Assembly: GCA_965249035.1 (NCBI GenBank)
Contig: CBDFKV010000007.1
Location: 806,001 to 870,000 of the forward strand
Direction of reading: 5' to 3'
DNA length: 64,000 bases
From: CBDFKV01 sp965249035
GTDB taxonomy: Bacteria > Pseudomonadota > Gammaproteobacteria > Arenicellales > Poriferihabitantaceae
Part shown: one piece after another, positions 43,892 through 52,370 of the stretch
Position numbering within the stretch: position 1 is the first letter of the stretch
Layout of the letters: the number at the start of each line of letters is the position of its first letter
Notes under the pieces: generated by a model
Databases searched by the model: none
Told to the model about the DNA's origin: nothing
What the model saw: the letters and a program-made list of their open reading frames with translations, nothing else
Position numbers and translations under genes: made by a program

Positions 43892-44290
43892 ATGCAATCT
43901 AAATCTGGAAATAACAATTGGTTCAGCCGCTTACATCGCCATCGTCGAATCAAGCGGCTTAGTCGTCGCCTGAAATTGGATACTGACCAGCACCAAGCGC
44001 TGGAAGCGCTGTTCATAACGGTTATCAGTCAACGCCGCGAAATGCCGACCCAGCATGATTCATCGATCGCGCAGGCAATCATCGAGGGCGAAACGGTAAA
44101 GCCGATCCAGATCGAGCACCTGATTGAAGAAACCTTTAAGGGAAAAATGCAATCGCTGCTCGCTCTCGCACCCGAAATGAGTGACTTTCTGAACCTGCTC
44201 AACAGCGAACAAAGAGCCAAAGCAGGACACCTACTGCAAAAGGGTTTAAGTCGCGGTCGCTGCCGCCATCGTCAAGGTGTTGCTGCCTAG
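43892..44290 (+). CDS. Spy/CpxP-like protein without signal peptide
   Basis: A 132-residue protein with the same helical layout as its neighbour (LKLDTDQHQALEALFITVI and LLNSEQRAKAGHLLQKGL) but starting MQSKSGNNNWFSRLHRHRRI with no hydrophobic segment, so it should be cytoplasmic. The N- and C-termini are very basic (RRIKRLSRRLK; RGRCRHRQG). It begins 18 bases after the first Spy-like gene, with GAGGGAT upstream. A cytoplasmic member of the LTxxQ group is unusual. Role unknown. Confidence 0.75.
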   Translation: MQSKSGNNNWFSRLHRHRRIKRLSRRLKLDTDQHQALEALFITVISQRREMPTQHDSSIAQAIIEGETVKPIQIEHLIEETFKGKMQSLLALAPEMSDFLNLLNSEQRAKAGHLLQKGLSRGRCRHRQGVAA

Positions 44291-44371
44291 CGCATCGACC
44301 CGCTGAAGTTTACCCCGCTCGGGGGTGAACTTCGGTAAACTTCCGGCATCCGACTTTTTAACGTCAGAGTG

Positions 44372-45046
44372 ATGTACCGAATCCTGATGATTGACGATGA
44401 TGCTGGATTGGCTAAGCCATTACAGCAATACTTCGAGCGCTACGAGCTACAGCTCGACAACGAAACCCATCCTGACGCGGGCATCACCCGCCTCGGCATC
44501 GATCAGTACGACTTGGTCATTCTCGATATTATGCTACCCGATAAAGACGGGTTTAGCGTTTGTCGCGAAATTCGTCAGAACAGTGATATCCCGATCATCA
44601 TGCTGACTGCGCGGGGAGAAGTCACCGATAGGGTGGTTGGCCTGGAGCTGGGCGCCGATGATTATTTGGCCAAGCCGTTTGACCCACGCGAATTGGTCGC
44701 ACGAATTCAGCGCATACTGAAGCGCGCTCGATCCACGTCCTCTCTTCAAAAAGCCAACAGTATTAAAACATTCGGGCCACTAAGTATCGACTTGGTCGCC
44801 CAGACGGTACACATTGACCAACACGCCATCGAACTCACTGGCAATGAATTTGCCTTGGTGGAGTTATTGTCAGCCACACCCAAAAAAACCTACAGCCGGG
44901 ACGATATCATGAACGCCTTACGAGGCATCGATGCGGCACTGTATTCACGCTCAATCGATATTTTGGTGAGTCGTCTGCGTAAAAAACTCGAGCCCCTCCA
45001 GCCGATAAAGACGGTCTGGAGCCGAGGCTATCAATGGAAGCTATAA
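44372..45046 (+). CDS. OmpR/PhoB-family response regulator (CpxR/RstA-like)
   Basis: A 224-residue regulator. The receiver domain has the acidic pocket MIDDDAG, phospho-acceptor Asp52 in LVILDIMLPDKDGF, Thr in MLTARGE and Lys in DYLAKPFDPRE. The winged-helix output domain ends with SRLRKKLEPLQ and KTVWSRGYQWKL. ATG 44372 directly follows a GTG. The kinase gene starts one base after the stop. It probably binds the GTTACA repeats in front of the operon. Confidence 0.95.
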   Translation: MYRILMIDDDAGLAKPLQQYFERYELQLDNETHPDAGITRLGIDQYDLVILDIMLPDKDGFSVCREIRQNSDIPIIMLTARGEVTDRVVGLELGADDYLAKPFDPRELVARIQRILKRARSTSSLQKANSIKTFGPLSIDLVAQTVHIDQHAIELTGNEFALVELLSATPKKTYSRDDIMNALRGIDAALYSRSIDILVSRLRKKLEPLQPIKTVWSRGYQWKL

Positions 45047-46393
45047 ATGCGCCGACTGATTAACCGCTTTCGCAGTAACTTATCACTAAAGCTGATCTCA
45101 GCCTTCGTCATCGGCAGCATCGTATTCTTGATGATGCTGGGCAGCGTTGCGGAATACGGTTTTGAAAACCATTTCAGGCAACGTGTTCACCCGCTGGTCT
45201 CCCATTATATTGACACGCTCCATCATAGTATCGGTAATCCCCCTCAATCCGAAACAGCCAAAGCACTGACCGATCGATGGCCGTTAGTCATTCGCATCTT
45301 CGGCCCAGATCACCAATGGGCCAGTGATAACCGCCTCATCCGGCCACATCCACAACATAAGCGCCGCGACCAGCGCCGAGGAGATAAGCCCTTAGCCCAT
45401 AAGCAATCACTCGAGAAGCGCAATCAGCAAGTGCCAAAATTTGCCCTGCATCGTGACCGAGCCAAGCGCTTCTTGATGCGCACAGCTGGTGAATACCAAG
45501 TGTACTACGGCATTAATATTCGCCCAGCCGCACGATCTTGGTGGCCACTGGTATTGGCTGCCATTGTGTTCGGTGGCTTGTATTTATTTTATCGCCTGAT
45601 CCGTTGGATTTTCTCGCCCATCAAAACCATTCGTGAAGGCGTTGAAAAGATAGGCAGCGGCCAGCTCGGCTATCGCATTGCCACTAAAAGCAGCGATGAA
45701 CTGGGCGATTTAGCAAATAACATCAATAAGATGGCGTCTGATCTTGAGAAAATGATGCAAGCCAAGCGTGACCTCTTATTGTCGATCAGTCACGAACTGC
45801 GTTCGCCGCTCGCACGCTCTCGGGTTTCATTGGCTCTATTGGATGACTCAGAAACCAAAGGCGATCTGCTAAACGATCAGTTGGAGATGGAGCGTTTGAT
45901 TAATAATATTCTGGATGCTGAACGCCTGCACGATGATCACGCCATTGTCCATCGCTCTCCTACCGATATCTATGCCCTGATCCATCAGGTGGTTGACCAG
46001 CAATTCCCTGACGCTACCATTGAGCTAGGCTTCCCCGATAAGGCACTAACAGTCGCTATCGACCCCACCCAAATTGAGCGCCTATTGCGAAATCTGATTG
46101 AAAATGCCTTACGCTACAACCGCGACACGCTGGGTCAGGTACAAATAAACTGCCGCCACGATCAGCCACTACTGGTGCTTGAAGTCATTGACCACGGCAC
46201 CGGCATTGACCCGCAACATGTAGAGCGCATCGGTGATGCTTTTTATCGACCCGATCCCTCTCGAGATCGTAAAAGTGGCGGCTTAGGCTTGGGATTATAT
46301 TTGTGCCAAGCCATCGTCAAAGCCCATGGTGGCAGCATGCGCTTTGACAGCTCAACGGCAGGTACGCGGATCATTTGCAACATACCTGCTTAG
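45047..46393 (+). CDS. Sensor histidine kinase
   Basis: A 448-residue membrane kinase: helix 1 at 13-35, a periplasmic loop to about 162 rich in His and Arg (RPHPQHKRRDQRRGDKP), helix 2 at 165-183, a HAMP domain (SPIKTIREGVEKIGSGQLGY in part), the dimerisation box SISHELRSPLAR with His249, and ATPase motifs NLIENALRYN, DHGTGID and GGLGLGLYL. It senses envelope stress or metal, to judge by the Spy-like partners. It forms a two-component pair with the gene before it. Confidence 0.95.
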   Translation: MRRLINRFRSNLSLKLISAFVIGSIVFLMMLGSVAEYGFENHFRQRVHPLVSHYIDTLHHSIGNPPQSETAKALTDRWPLVIRIFGPDHQWASDNRLIRPHPQHKRRDQRRGDKPLAHKQSLEKRNQQVPKFALHRDRAKRFLMRTAGEYQVYYGINIRPAARSWWPLVLAAIVFGGLYLFYRLIRWIFSPIKTIREGVEKIGSGQLGYRIATKSSDELGDLANNINKMASDLEKMMQAKRDLLLSISHELRSPLARSRVSLALLDDSETKGDLLNDQLEMERLINNILDAERLHDDHAIVHRSPTDIYALIHQVVDQQFPDATIELGFPDKALTVAIDPTQIERLLRNLIENALRYNRDTLGQVQINCRHDQPLLVLEVIDHGTGIDPQHVERIGDAFYRPDPSRDRKSGGLGLGLYLCQAIVKAHGGSMRFDSSTAGTRIICNIPA

Positions 46394-46401
46394 CAGGTAT
46401 G
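46381..46401 (+). terminator. Perfect hairpin over the kinase stop codon
   Basis: CATACCTGC-TTA-GCAGGTATG: a perfect 9-bp stem with a 3-base loop that includes part of the TAG stop. The T-rich stretch TTTATTTTT is about 12 bases further on, so termination may be inefficient. Confidence 0.45.
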
Positions 46402-46461
46402 TCAGATAGATAGCTTTATTTTTCGAACTACCTACTGAGCTACTACAGCTTATACCACCCT

Positions 46462-47823
46462 CTAGTTTGTGCGCGCAGCAGACTGTCGGCCACGACGTGA
46501 TTTTGACGCCGCTCGATGATTGCCAGCGGCTTGAGCCGTACGTGCTCCACCGCCCCGTCTCGCTCCTGACGACTTGCCACCGCCCGGCGCTGATTGATTA
46601 CCTGATCGATTGGCGGAGTTACCCCGGCGACGCGATGGGTTATTAGCACTTCGATTAGGACGAGCCTGATGATTGGTCAGTGGAACGGAGTGCGAAGGCA
46701 CAAAACCGGCGGCTACTTCACGCACCAAATTTCGACCAATCAGCTTTTCAATCGCAGCCAGCAGTTTTATCTCGTCGGCACTGACCAACGAAACCGCCTC
46801 ACCTTCTGAGCCAGCTCGGCCGGTGCGACCGATGCGGTGGATATAATCTTCAGGCACGTTAGGCAATTCAAAATTAACAACGTGGGGTAATTCATTGATA
46901 TCAATGCCTCGTGCGGCAATATCGGTCGCCACCAAGACTTGCACTTCATTGGCTTTGAACGCCGCCAGTGCGCGCGTACGCGCTCCTTGGCTTTTGTTGC
47001 CGTGGATTGCGGTAGCAGCGATACCATCTCGCTCTAATCTCAATGCCAAACGATTCGCGCCGTGCTTGGTGCGAGAAAACACCAGCACTTGGGTCCACGA
47101 ATTTTCACGAATTAAATGGCTGAGCAAAGCCGACTTCTGGCTTTTGTCCACCTCATAAACCGATTGCTCTATGCTTTCTACCGGCTTATTGCGCGCGCTG
47201 ACCTCAATCAGTACTGGATCGTTGAGCAAGCCGTTGGTGAGCTTACGAATTTCATTGGAGAAGGTTGCAGAAAATAAAAGGTTTTGGCGATTCTTGGGCA
47301 ATAAGGCGAGAATTTTACGAATGTCTCGTATAAAGCCCATATCCAGCATTCTGTCTGCTTCATCCAGCACCAGAATCTCGACTTGTGAGAATTTCACCGC
47401 ATTTTGATTGTATAGATCAATCAAGCGGCCAGGTGTTGCGACCAACACGTCGACACCGCCACGCAGCTTCATCATTTGCGGGTTGATTTTAACCCCCCCA
47501 AATACAACGCTCGATTTCAGCGATAAGTGTTTGCCATAGGTCGCGACACTGTCGCTAACCTGAGCTGCTAACTCGCGGGTTGGTGTCAGTACTAAAGCGC
47601 GAATATGATTCGGCCTGGCTCGCGTGCCGCCATCCAGGCGTTGTAACAACGGCAAGGTGAATCCAGCGGTTTTGCCGGTTCCTGTCTGTGCCGCAGCCAT
47701 AATATCTTTGCCCGATAACACAGCTGGAATGGCTTGCTGCTGGATCGGTGAAGGAGTTGTGTAGCCCTGCTCTTTAACAGCGCGAAGTAATGCCTCGGAA
47801 AGACCGAGAGTTTGAAATGACAT
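46462..47823 (-). CDS. rhlE: DEAD-box RNA helicase, RhlE-like
   Basis: A 453-residue ATP-dependent RNA helicase. Motifs: Q motif YTTPSPIQQQAIP, Walker A AQTGTGKT, PTRELAAQ, DEADRMLD, SAT in LFSATFS, and HRIGRTGRAG. After residue 375 there is a basic Gly/Ser/Arg-rich tail (SRRRGNSANRSGNQSAPGGG in part) typical of RhlE enzymes for RNA binding. It lies downstream of the cold-shock gene on the same strand but behind that gene's terminator. Such helicases help ribosome assembly and mRNA decay at low temperature. Confidence 0.93.
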   Translation of the reverse strand: MSFQTLGLSEALLRAVKEQGYTTPSPIQQQAIPAVLSGKDIMAAAQTGTGKTAGFTLPLLQRLDGGTRARPNHIRALVLTPTRELAAQVSDSVATYGKHLSLKSSVVFGGVKINPQMMKLRGGVDVLVATPGRLIDLYNQNAVKFSQVEILVLDEADRMLDMGFIRDIRKILALLPKNRQNLLFSATFSNEIRKLTNGLLNDPVLIEVSARNKPVESIEQSVYEVDKSQKSALLSHLIRENSWTQVLVFSRTKHGANRLALRLERDGIAATAIHGNKSQGARTRALAAFKANEVQVLVATDIAARGIDINELPHVVNFELPNVPEDYIHRIGRTGRAGSEGEAVSLVSADEIKLLAAIEKLIGRNLVREVAAGFVPSHSVPLTNHQARPNRSANNPSRRRGNSANRSGNQSAPGGGKSSGARRGGGARTAQAAGNHRAASKSRRGRQSAARTN

Positions 47824-47961
47824 AAAAAATAGTAACTATAGTGATCGCCGCCCATAAAATAGTGGCAACGTAATAAAAATGATCATGAACGACCGCTGGA
47901 TCGGTTGAAACACCGGTGCATCAGCGTCGTCGAAGAATGGGAGAGGAAAAATCCTTGACAA

Positions 47962-47993
47962 TAAAAAAGGGCGGAATCCAATGATCCCACCCT
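47962..47993 (-). terminator. Intrinsic terminator of the cold-shock gene
   Basis: Minus strand AGGGTGGGATC-ATTG-GATTCCGCCCT: an 11-bp stem with two G-U pairs, followed by TTTTTT. A second perfect stem without a T-run (AGGCTTGCA/TGCAAGCCT, 48021-48046) lies closer to the gene. Confidence 0.8.
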
Positions 47994-48065
47994 CATTCCT
48001 ATGCTTTTGGAGCACAGGTTAGGCTTGCAACATTCGATGCAAGCCTTCGCGGCTTAGCTAAAAAA

Positions 48066-48272
48066 CTATAGCGCGACGATATTCTCAGCTTGAGGGCCTT
48101 TTTGGCCTTCAGTCACTGTAAATTCGACTTGTTGGCCTTCCAACAATGTTTTGAAACCCGAGCCAGCAATATTACTGTGATGGGCAAAAACGTCTGGGCC
48201 AGACTCTTGTTCGATAAAGCCAAAGCCTTTCGATTCGTTGAACCATTTAACGGTTCCGGTAGTAGTAGACAT
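48066..48272 (-). CDS. Cold-shock protein, CspA family
   Basis: A 68-residue single OB-fold protein that binds single-stranded RNA and melts structure. RNP1 is KGFGFIEQ and RNP2 VFAHHSNI; the start TTGTVKWFNESKG is standard. The second residue of the usual VFVHFS motif is Ala-His-His, a small variation. TAGGA lies eight bases before ATG. It has a strong promoter and a leader of roughly 150 nt. Confidence 0.96.
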   Translation of the reverse strand: MSTTTGTVKWFNESKGFGFIEQESGPDVFAHHSNIAGSGFKTLLEGQQVEFTVTEGQKGPQAENIVAL

Positions 48273-48425
48273 AAAGATATCCTAAATATTCAAGTGTAAA
48301 AGTGCCTGCGAATCAGGCGGTATTCTGAAAATGTTGCGATTTTTATGAAAAGCAGGACAAGGTACTACAAGGCAGGACATCGAAATGGTGTGCATAAATT
48401 AGAGCGCACTTCCAGAGTGCGGCGC

Positions 48426-48453
48426 ATTATATACCGCTTTCCCCATGTGTCAA
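48426..48453 (-). promoter_or_regulatory. Consensus promoter of the cold-shock gene with a long leader
   Basis: TTGACA (48453-48448), 16-bp spacer, TATAAT (48431-48426), both perfect. Transcription from about 48419 gives a leader of about 147 nt (48273-48419), comparable with cspA. Its first bases form CGCACT-CTGGA-AGTGCG, a 5'-terminal hairpin, and GCCTG/CAGGC forms a second near the gene. Confidence 0.85.
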
Positions 48454-48498
48454 CCATTAGTATCTACTTAAATACAGGTTGTTCATCGGCCACTCAGC

Positions 48499-49860
48499 TT
48501 AAATAATCTTGCCAGGATTGAGGATGTTGTCAGGATCCAGCGCCTGTTTGATCGACGCCATCACATCCACCGCTTCACCCAGCTCGTGACGGATAAACTG
48601 GCGCTTACCATAACCAACCCCATGCTCGCCGGTGCATGTACCATCCATTTCGATCGCGCGTAGTATCATGCGCTCGTGCAACGCTTCGGCCCGAGCAATT
48701 TCACCAGGGTCATCGTGATTGACGACCAGGCACAAGTGGAAATTGCCATCGCCGACGTGTCCGGCAATGGGTGCGATTAACTCCGATGCTTCAAGGTCAG
48801 ACACGGTTGCATCAATACATTCTGCCAATCGTGAGATCGGCACACAGGCGTCAGTTGCCCAAATCTCACCGCCCACACGCATGGCTTTGATCGCATAAGC
48901 AGCGTCGTGACGCGCATCCCACAAGGCTTTGCGGGCTTGTGGGTCTGTTGCTAATTGAAAACTCAAGCAACCGTGTGATTGTGCGATTTCTTCAACTACG
49001 CCTGCCTGCTCAGCCACTCCGGCTTCGCTACCGTGGAATTCCATCAATAAGAGTGGGGACACCGGTAAATCCGTGTTGGAATAGTCGTTAATGGCTTGCA
49101 CCGTCAATGCATCCAAGAATTCGATTCGTGCAATCGGGACGCCCATCTGTATGGTCTCGATAACTGTATTCACCGCGCTGGCAACGCCTGCGAACGGGCA
49201 AATGGCGTTTAACACGGCCTCGGGGATACCCGACAAACGCACGGTCAACTCGGTGATAATGCCCAACGTTCCTTCCGAACCGACGATCAGGCGGGTTAAG
49301 TCATAACCAGCTGAAGATTTACGCGCTCGGTTTGCGGTTTTTATGACACGCCCATCCGCTAAAACGACTGTTGCATTCAACACTACTTCACGCATGGTGC
49401 CATAACGAACCGCATTGGTGCCCGATGCTCGCGTTGCCGCCATTCCACCCAAGGTCGCTTCCGCGCCGGGATCAATCGGAAAAAACAAGCCGGTGTCATG
49501 TAAGTACTCATCGAGTTGCTGACGCGTCACGCCAGGTTGGACAACCGCATCCAAGTCTGCGGCATTAACCGCTAGAACTTGGTTCATCTGCGATAGGTCA
49601 ATCGTAATCCCACCTTGCAATGCAGCAACCTGCCCTTCTAGCGAAGTGCCCTGTCCCCATGGAATGATCGGTGTTTTGTTGGCTGCACATATACGAACGA
49701 CCGCTTGCACCTCTTCGGTGGAGGTTACCGCGACAACCGCGTCGGGAGGATAGGAGCGGTGAAACGATTCATCACGACCAAACTGTTCACGAACAGCATC
49801 GCCAGTTTTTACCCGCTCACCAAAATGCGTTTGTAATTGTTCGATGGTTGGTTGGCTCAT
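48499..49860 (-). CDS. FAD-linked 2-hydroxyacid dehydrogenase (GlcD / D-lactate type)
   Basis: A 453-residue flavoprotein of the PCMH-type FAD family. The FAD-binding region has PWGQGTSLEGQV, LGGMAATRASGTNAVRYG and IVGSEGTLGIITELTVRL; the C-terminal domain has GHVGDGNFH and GTCTGEHGVGYGK, the catalytic His region. It oxidises D-lactate, glycolate or 2-hydroxyglutarate; the substrate cannot be fixed. Electron acceptors for such enzymes include ETF, and etfBA lies upstream on the same strand. It overlaps the small glutaredoxin gene by ATGA. Confidence 0.92.
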   Translation of the reverse strand: MSQPTIEQLQTHFGERVKTGDAVREQFGRDESFHRSYPPDAVVAVTSTEEVQAVVRICAANKTPIIPWGQGTSLEGQVAALQGGITIDLSQMNQVLAVNAADLDAVVQPGVTRQQLDEYLHDTGLFFPIDPGAEATLGGMAATRASGTNAVRYGTMREVVLNATVVLADGRVIKTANRARKSSAGYDLTRLIVGSEGTLGIITELTVRLSGIPEAVLNAICPFAGVASAVNTVIETIQMGVPIARIEFLDALTVQAINDYSNTDLPVSPLLLMEFHGSEAGVAEQAGVVEEIAQSHGCLSFQLATDPQARKALWDARHDAAYAIKAMRVGGEIWATDACVPISRLAECIDATVSDLEASELIAPIAGHVGDGNFHLCLVVNHDDPGEIARAEALHERMILRAIEMDGTCTGEHGVGYGKRQFIRHELGEAVDVMASIKQALDPDNILNPGKII

Positions 49861-50108
49861 GGATTGTCCTCAGAACACTGTTCTAACGCCTCTTTCAAGC
49901 CGGCTAGATCTAAAAAGTAACGACAAACTTCCCGATCACCCGCATACAATAACGGAACCAGATCATTATACGCAAGCCGCCAGTGCGGGTTCGAATCAAC
50001 CTCCCTCACATCGAGTTGAAAAACAAGTTCGCTTTGTAACTCGCGCAGCTGTTCTAGCATGTCTTCGCACAAATGGCAGCCCTGGCGTGTGTATAGAGTG
50101 AGCAGCAC
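49857..50108 (-). CDS. Small glutaredoxin-like protein (DUF836 family)
   Basis: An 83-residue thioredoxin-fold protein: LTLYTRQGCHLCEDMLEQL with active-site CHLC, then VREVDSNPHW, the cis-Pro loop DLVPLLYAGD and a C-terminal helix. It is too short for a typical thioredoxin, but normal for this family, which is often encoded beside unrelated metabolic genes. It is translated just ahead of the dehydrogenase gene (ATGA overlap). Substrate unknown. Confidence 0.88.
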   Translation of the reverse strand: MLLTLYTRQGCHLCEDMLEQLRELQSELVFQLDVREVDSNPHWRLAYNDLVPLLYAGDREVCRYFLDLAGLKEALEQCSEDNP

Positions 50109-50200
50109 AATTAAATCAACTCAAAAAGATATAAAGCAAGCCACCCTTTATGCAGGCTTTCACTCTATTTGTCAAAAACCGCACCATCAATCGCGGGCAC

Positions 50201-50240
50201 AAAAAAAGCCACCAATTGAGTCAGCCTCAGAATGGTGGCT
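50201..50240 (-). terminator. Intrinsic terminator after etfA
   Basis: Minus strand AGCCACCA ... TGGTGGCT (8-bp perfect stem, 50240-50233 with 50214-50207, with extra pairing in the loop) followed directly by TTTTTT. It closes the etfBA unit 42 bases after the etfA stop. Confidence 0.88.
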
Positions 50241-50281
50241 CTTCACGCTAGCAGCTAGCGGGTTTTACATCAGCTGAAACA

Positions 50282-51211
50282 CTATAGCTGTTCCGCCATC
50301 TCCGGCAAAATATCAAATAAATCCGCCACCAAGCCATAGTCAGCAACATTGAAAATGGGCGCTTCTTCGTCTTTATTGATGGCGACAATGACTTTGCTTT
50401 CTTTCATCCCAGCCAAGTGTTGAATTGCGCCAGAAATACCGACCGCGATGTATAGATCCGGCGCGACAACTTTGCCGGTTTGACCTACCTGGAAATCGTT
50501 GGGCGCATAGCCGGCGTCGACTGCTGCGCGTGACGCACCTACTGCAGCACCCAGCTTTTCAGCAACCGCATCAATCAGGGCAAAATTGTCAGCACTACCC
50601 ATACCGCGTCCACCAGAAATCACTACTCGAGCACTGACCAAATCAGGCCGTTCAGATTGGGTAGTTTCAGCACTGACAAACTCTGTCTTATCGTAAGCGT
50701 CCCCCGCATCAATTGTCTCAATGGCTGCACTCCCGCCTCCGGCTTCAACCGCATCAAAAGAGGTAGTACGAACGGTAATCAGCTTAATAGCGTCATTACT
50801 TTTAACCGTCTGCAACGCATTACCTGCGTAAATCGGGCGCACAAAAGTATTTGCGTCGACCACTTCTGAAACATCAGACACTTGCATCACGTCCAATTTA
50901 GCTGCAACCCGTGGCATAAAGTTTTTACCAAAACCAGAGGCTGGCGCTAATACGTGGCTGTAATTTGGCGCCAGTGGTATGACCAAATTCGCCATATTCT
51001 CAGCCAATTGATGCTCGAAAACAGCAGCATCTGCGTGCATGACTTTACTAACCCCTGGCACTTGGCTTGCGGCTTCTGCCACTGCCACAGAGCCGCTGCC
51101 CGCGACCAGAATATCAATATCACCACCAATCGCTACCGCAGCAGCGATAGTATTTAAAGTAGCGCTGTTTAAAGCGGAATTATCGTGTTCCGCGACGACT
51201 AATATGCTCAT
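50282..51211 (-). CDS. etfA: Electron transfer flavoprotein, alpha subunit
   Basis: A 309-residue subunit carrying the FAD of ETF. The C-terminal FAD motif is complete: VVISGGRGMGSADNF, GAAVGASRAAVDAGY, QVGQTGKVVAPDLYIAVGIS in part and AINKDEEAPIF. It receives electrons from acyl-CoA and other flavin dehydrogenases and passes them to ETF-quinone oxidoreductase, which is not in this window. It starts nine bases after etfB. Confidence 0.97.
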   Translation of the reverse strand: MSILVVAEHDNSALNSATLNTIAAAVAIGGDIDILVAGSGSVAVAEAASQVPGVSKVMHADAAVFEHQLAENMANLVIPLAPNYSHVLAPASGFGKNFMPRVAAKLDVMQVSDVSEVVDANTFVRPIYAGNALQTVKSNDAIKLITVRTTSFDAVEAGGGSAAIETIDAGDAYDKTEFVSAETTQSERPDLVSARVVISGGRGMGSADNFALIDAVAEKLGAAVGASRAAVDAGYAPNDFQVGQTGKVVAPDLYIAVGISGAIQHLAGMKESKVIVAINKDEEAPIFNVADYGLVADLFDILPEMAEQL

Positions 51212-51220
51212 GTCTGTCTC

Positions 51221-51970
51221 CTAGATGACTTTTGCTTCATTGCGCAACTTATCAAGCAACTCTGTCGTGCTCGAAACCTTGATCCCTGGCTCACGCTCGG
51301 GCGGATCGGTCACCTTTACAACAGTCAGGCGCGGCGCGACATCAATCCCCATCGACGCCACATCCATCGCTTCGATGGGTTTGCGTTTAGCCTTCATAAT
51401 GTTGGGCAAATTGGGATAGCGGGGTTCATTCAAGCGTAAATCTGTGGTGATGATGGCGGGCAAAGTGAGTTTCAGTGTTTCGCGTCCATCATCGGTCTCT
51501 CGGGTTAGCGCTAAGCTGCCCTCTGAGAATTCAGCTTTAGCAGCGAACGTACCTTGCGGCCAATCCAGCAGTGCCGCCAGCATTTGACCAGTCTGGTTGC
51601 AATCATCGTCGATCGCTTGCTTGCCCAAAATGACGACTTCGGGTTGCTCTTGCTCAACCACTTTTTGCAGTATTTTTGCCACTGCCAGTGGCTCCAAGCC
51701 ATCTTCAGCTTCAATCTGAATAGCGCGATCAGCACCCATAGCCAGCGCAGTGCGCAATGTTTCCTGGGTCTTAGCGCTGCCGATGGTGACCGCAATCACC
51801 TCAGTCGCTGTACCTGCCTCACGCATGCGCAAAGCTTCTTCAACCGCGACTTCGTCAAATGGGTTCATCGACATTTTGACGTTTTCGGTTTCTACACCAC
51901 TTTGGTCAGATTTAACGTGGATCTTGATGTTGTAATCAATAACCCGTTTAACGGGGACTAATACCTTCAT
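51221..51970 (-). CDS. etfB: Electron transfer flavoprotein, beta subunit
   Basis: A 249-residue AMP-binding subunit. Typical blocks: MKVLVPVKRVIDYNIKI, MNPFDEVAVEEALRM, VILGKQAIDDDCNQTGQM and LRLNEPRYPNLPNIMKAK. It forms the heterodimer with EtfA. It has its own promoter 49-77 bases upstream and a purine-rich AGAGAGA ribosome site. Confidence 0.97.
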   Translation of the reverse strand: MKVLVPVKRVIDYNIKIHVKSDQSGVETENVKMSMNPFDEVAVEEALRMREAGTATEVIAVTIGSAKTQETLRTALAMGADRAIQIEAEDGLEPLAVAKILQKVVEQEQPEVVILGKQAIDDDCNQTGQMLAALLDWPQGTFAAKAEFSEGSLALTRETDDGRETLKLTLPAIITTDLRLNEPRYPNLPNIMKAKRKPIEAMDVASMGIDVAPRLTVVKVTDPPEREPGIKVSSTTELLDKLRNEAKVI

Positions 51971-52370
51971 GAGTCTCTCTCTGGTAAATAATTAGGCGCA
52001 CAATTTTTTGTTGGTAGGATCATAAGGGCTTTCCTCAATAATTGTAACCCTGATAGAAGTCATCCAAAATGTCCCAGTGCAGCTCTGTAGCGCTTGCTGA
52101 AAATGCCGGTAGATTTAGTTGGAATGCTGGCGAAACCGCGCCCCTACCAAGGTAAATCCAGGTCGCAACGAAGTCTACCGTCCAGGCCTTAGAAACGTCA
52201 AGATGAAAGCGACTAACGCCTGCTAAAATGCGCCAAGGCCGCACTTTACAAATCCCCTAAATTGTTCAGGGTATGACGCCTTTAGCTATGCGCGGGTCGC
52301 GGAAAGGTTAACCAAAACCCTCGCAACCATCGATACTGTCAGCTTCAATGCCAATTTCTGAGACGCCAGC
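51971..52370. other. 400-bp divergent gap between etfBA and the MttB-like gene
   Basis: The gap holds the etfB promoter near its left end. A 69-codon minus-strand frame (52035-52244) overlaps that promoter, has no ribosome site and resembles nothing I know, so I do not call it a gene. No hairpin of note. A promoter for the MttB-like gene should lie near its right end but I could not place it. Confidence 0.5.
52019..52047 (-). promoter_or_regulatory. etfBA promoter
   Basis: Minus strand TTACAA (52047-52042), 17-bp spacer, TATGAT (52024-52019). The transcript would start near 52012, leaving a 42-nt leader. Confidence 0.6.

Noticed and set aside
52035..52244. 69-codon minus-strand frame in the etfB / MttB-like gap
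   Set aside because: It overlaps the likely etfB promoter, has no ribosome site and no familiar sequence.
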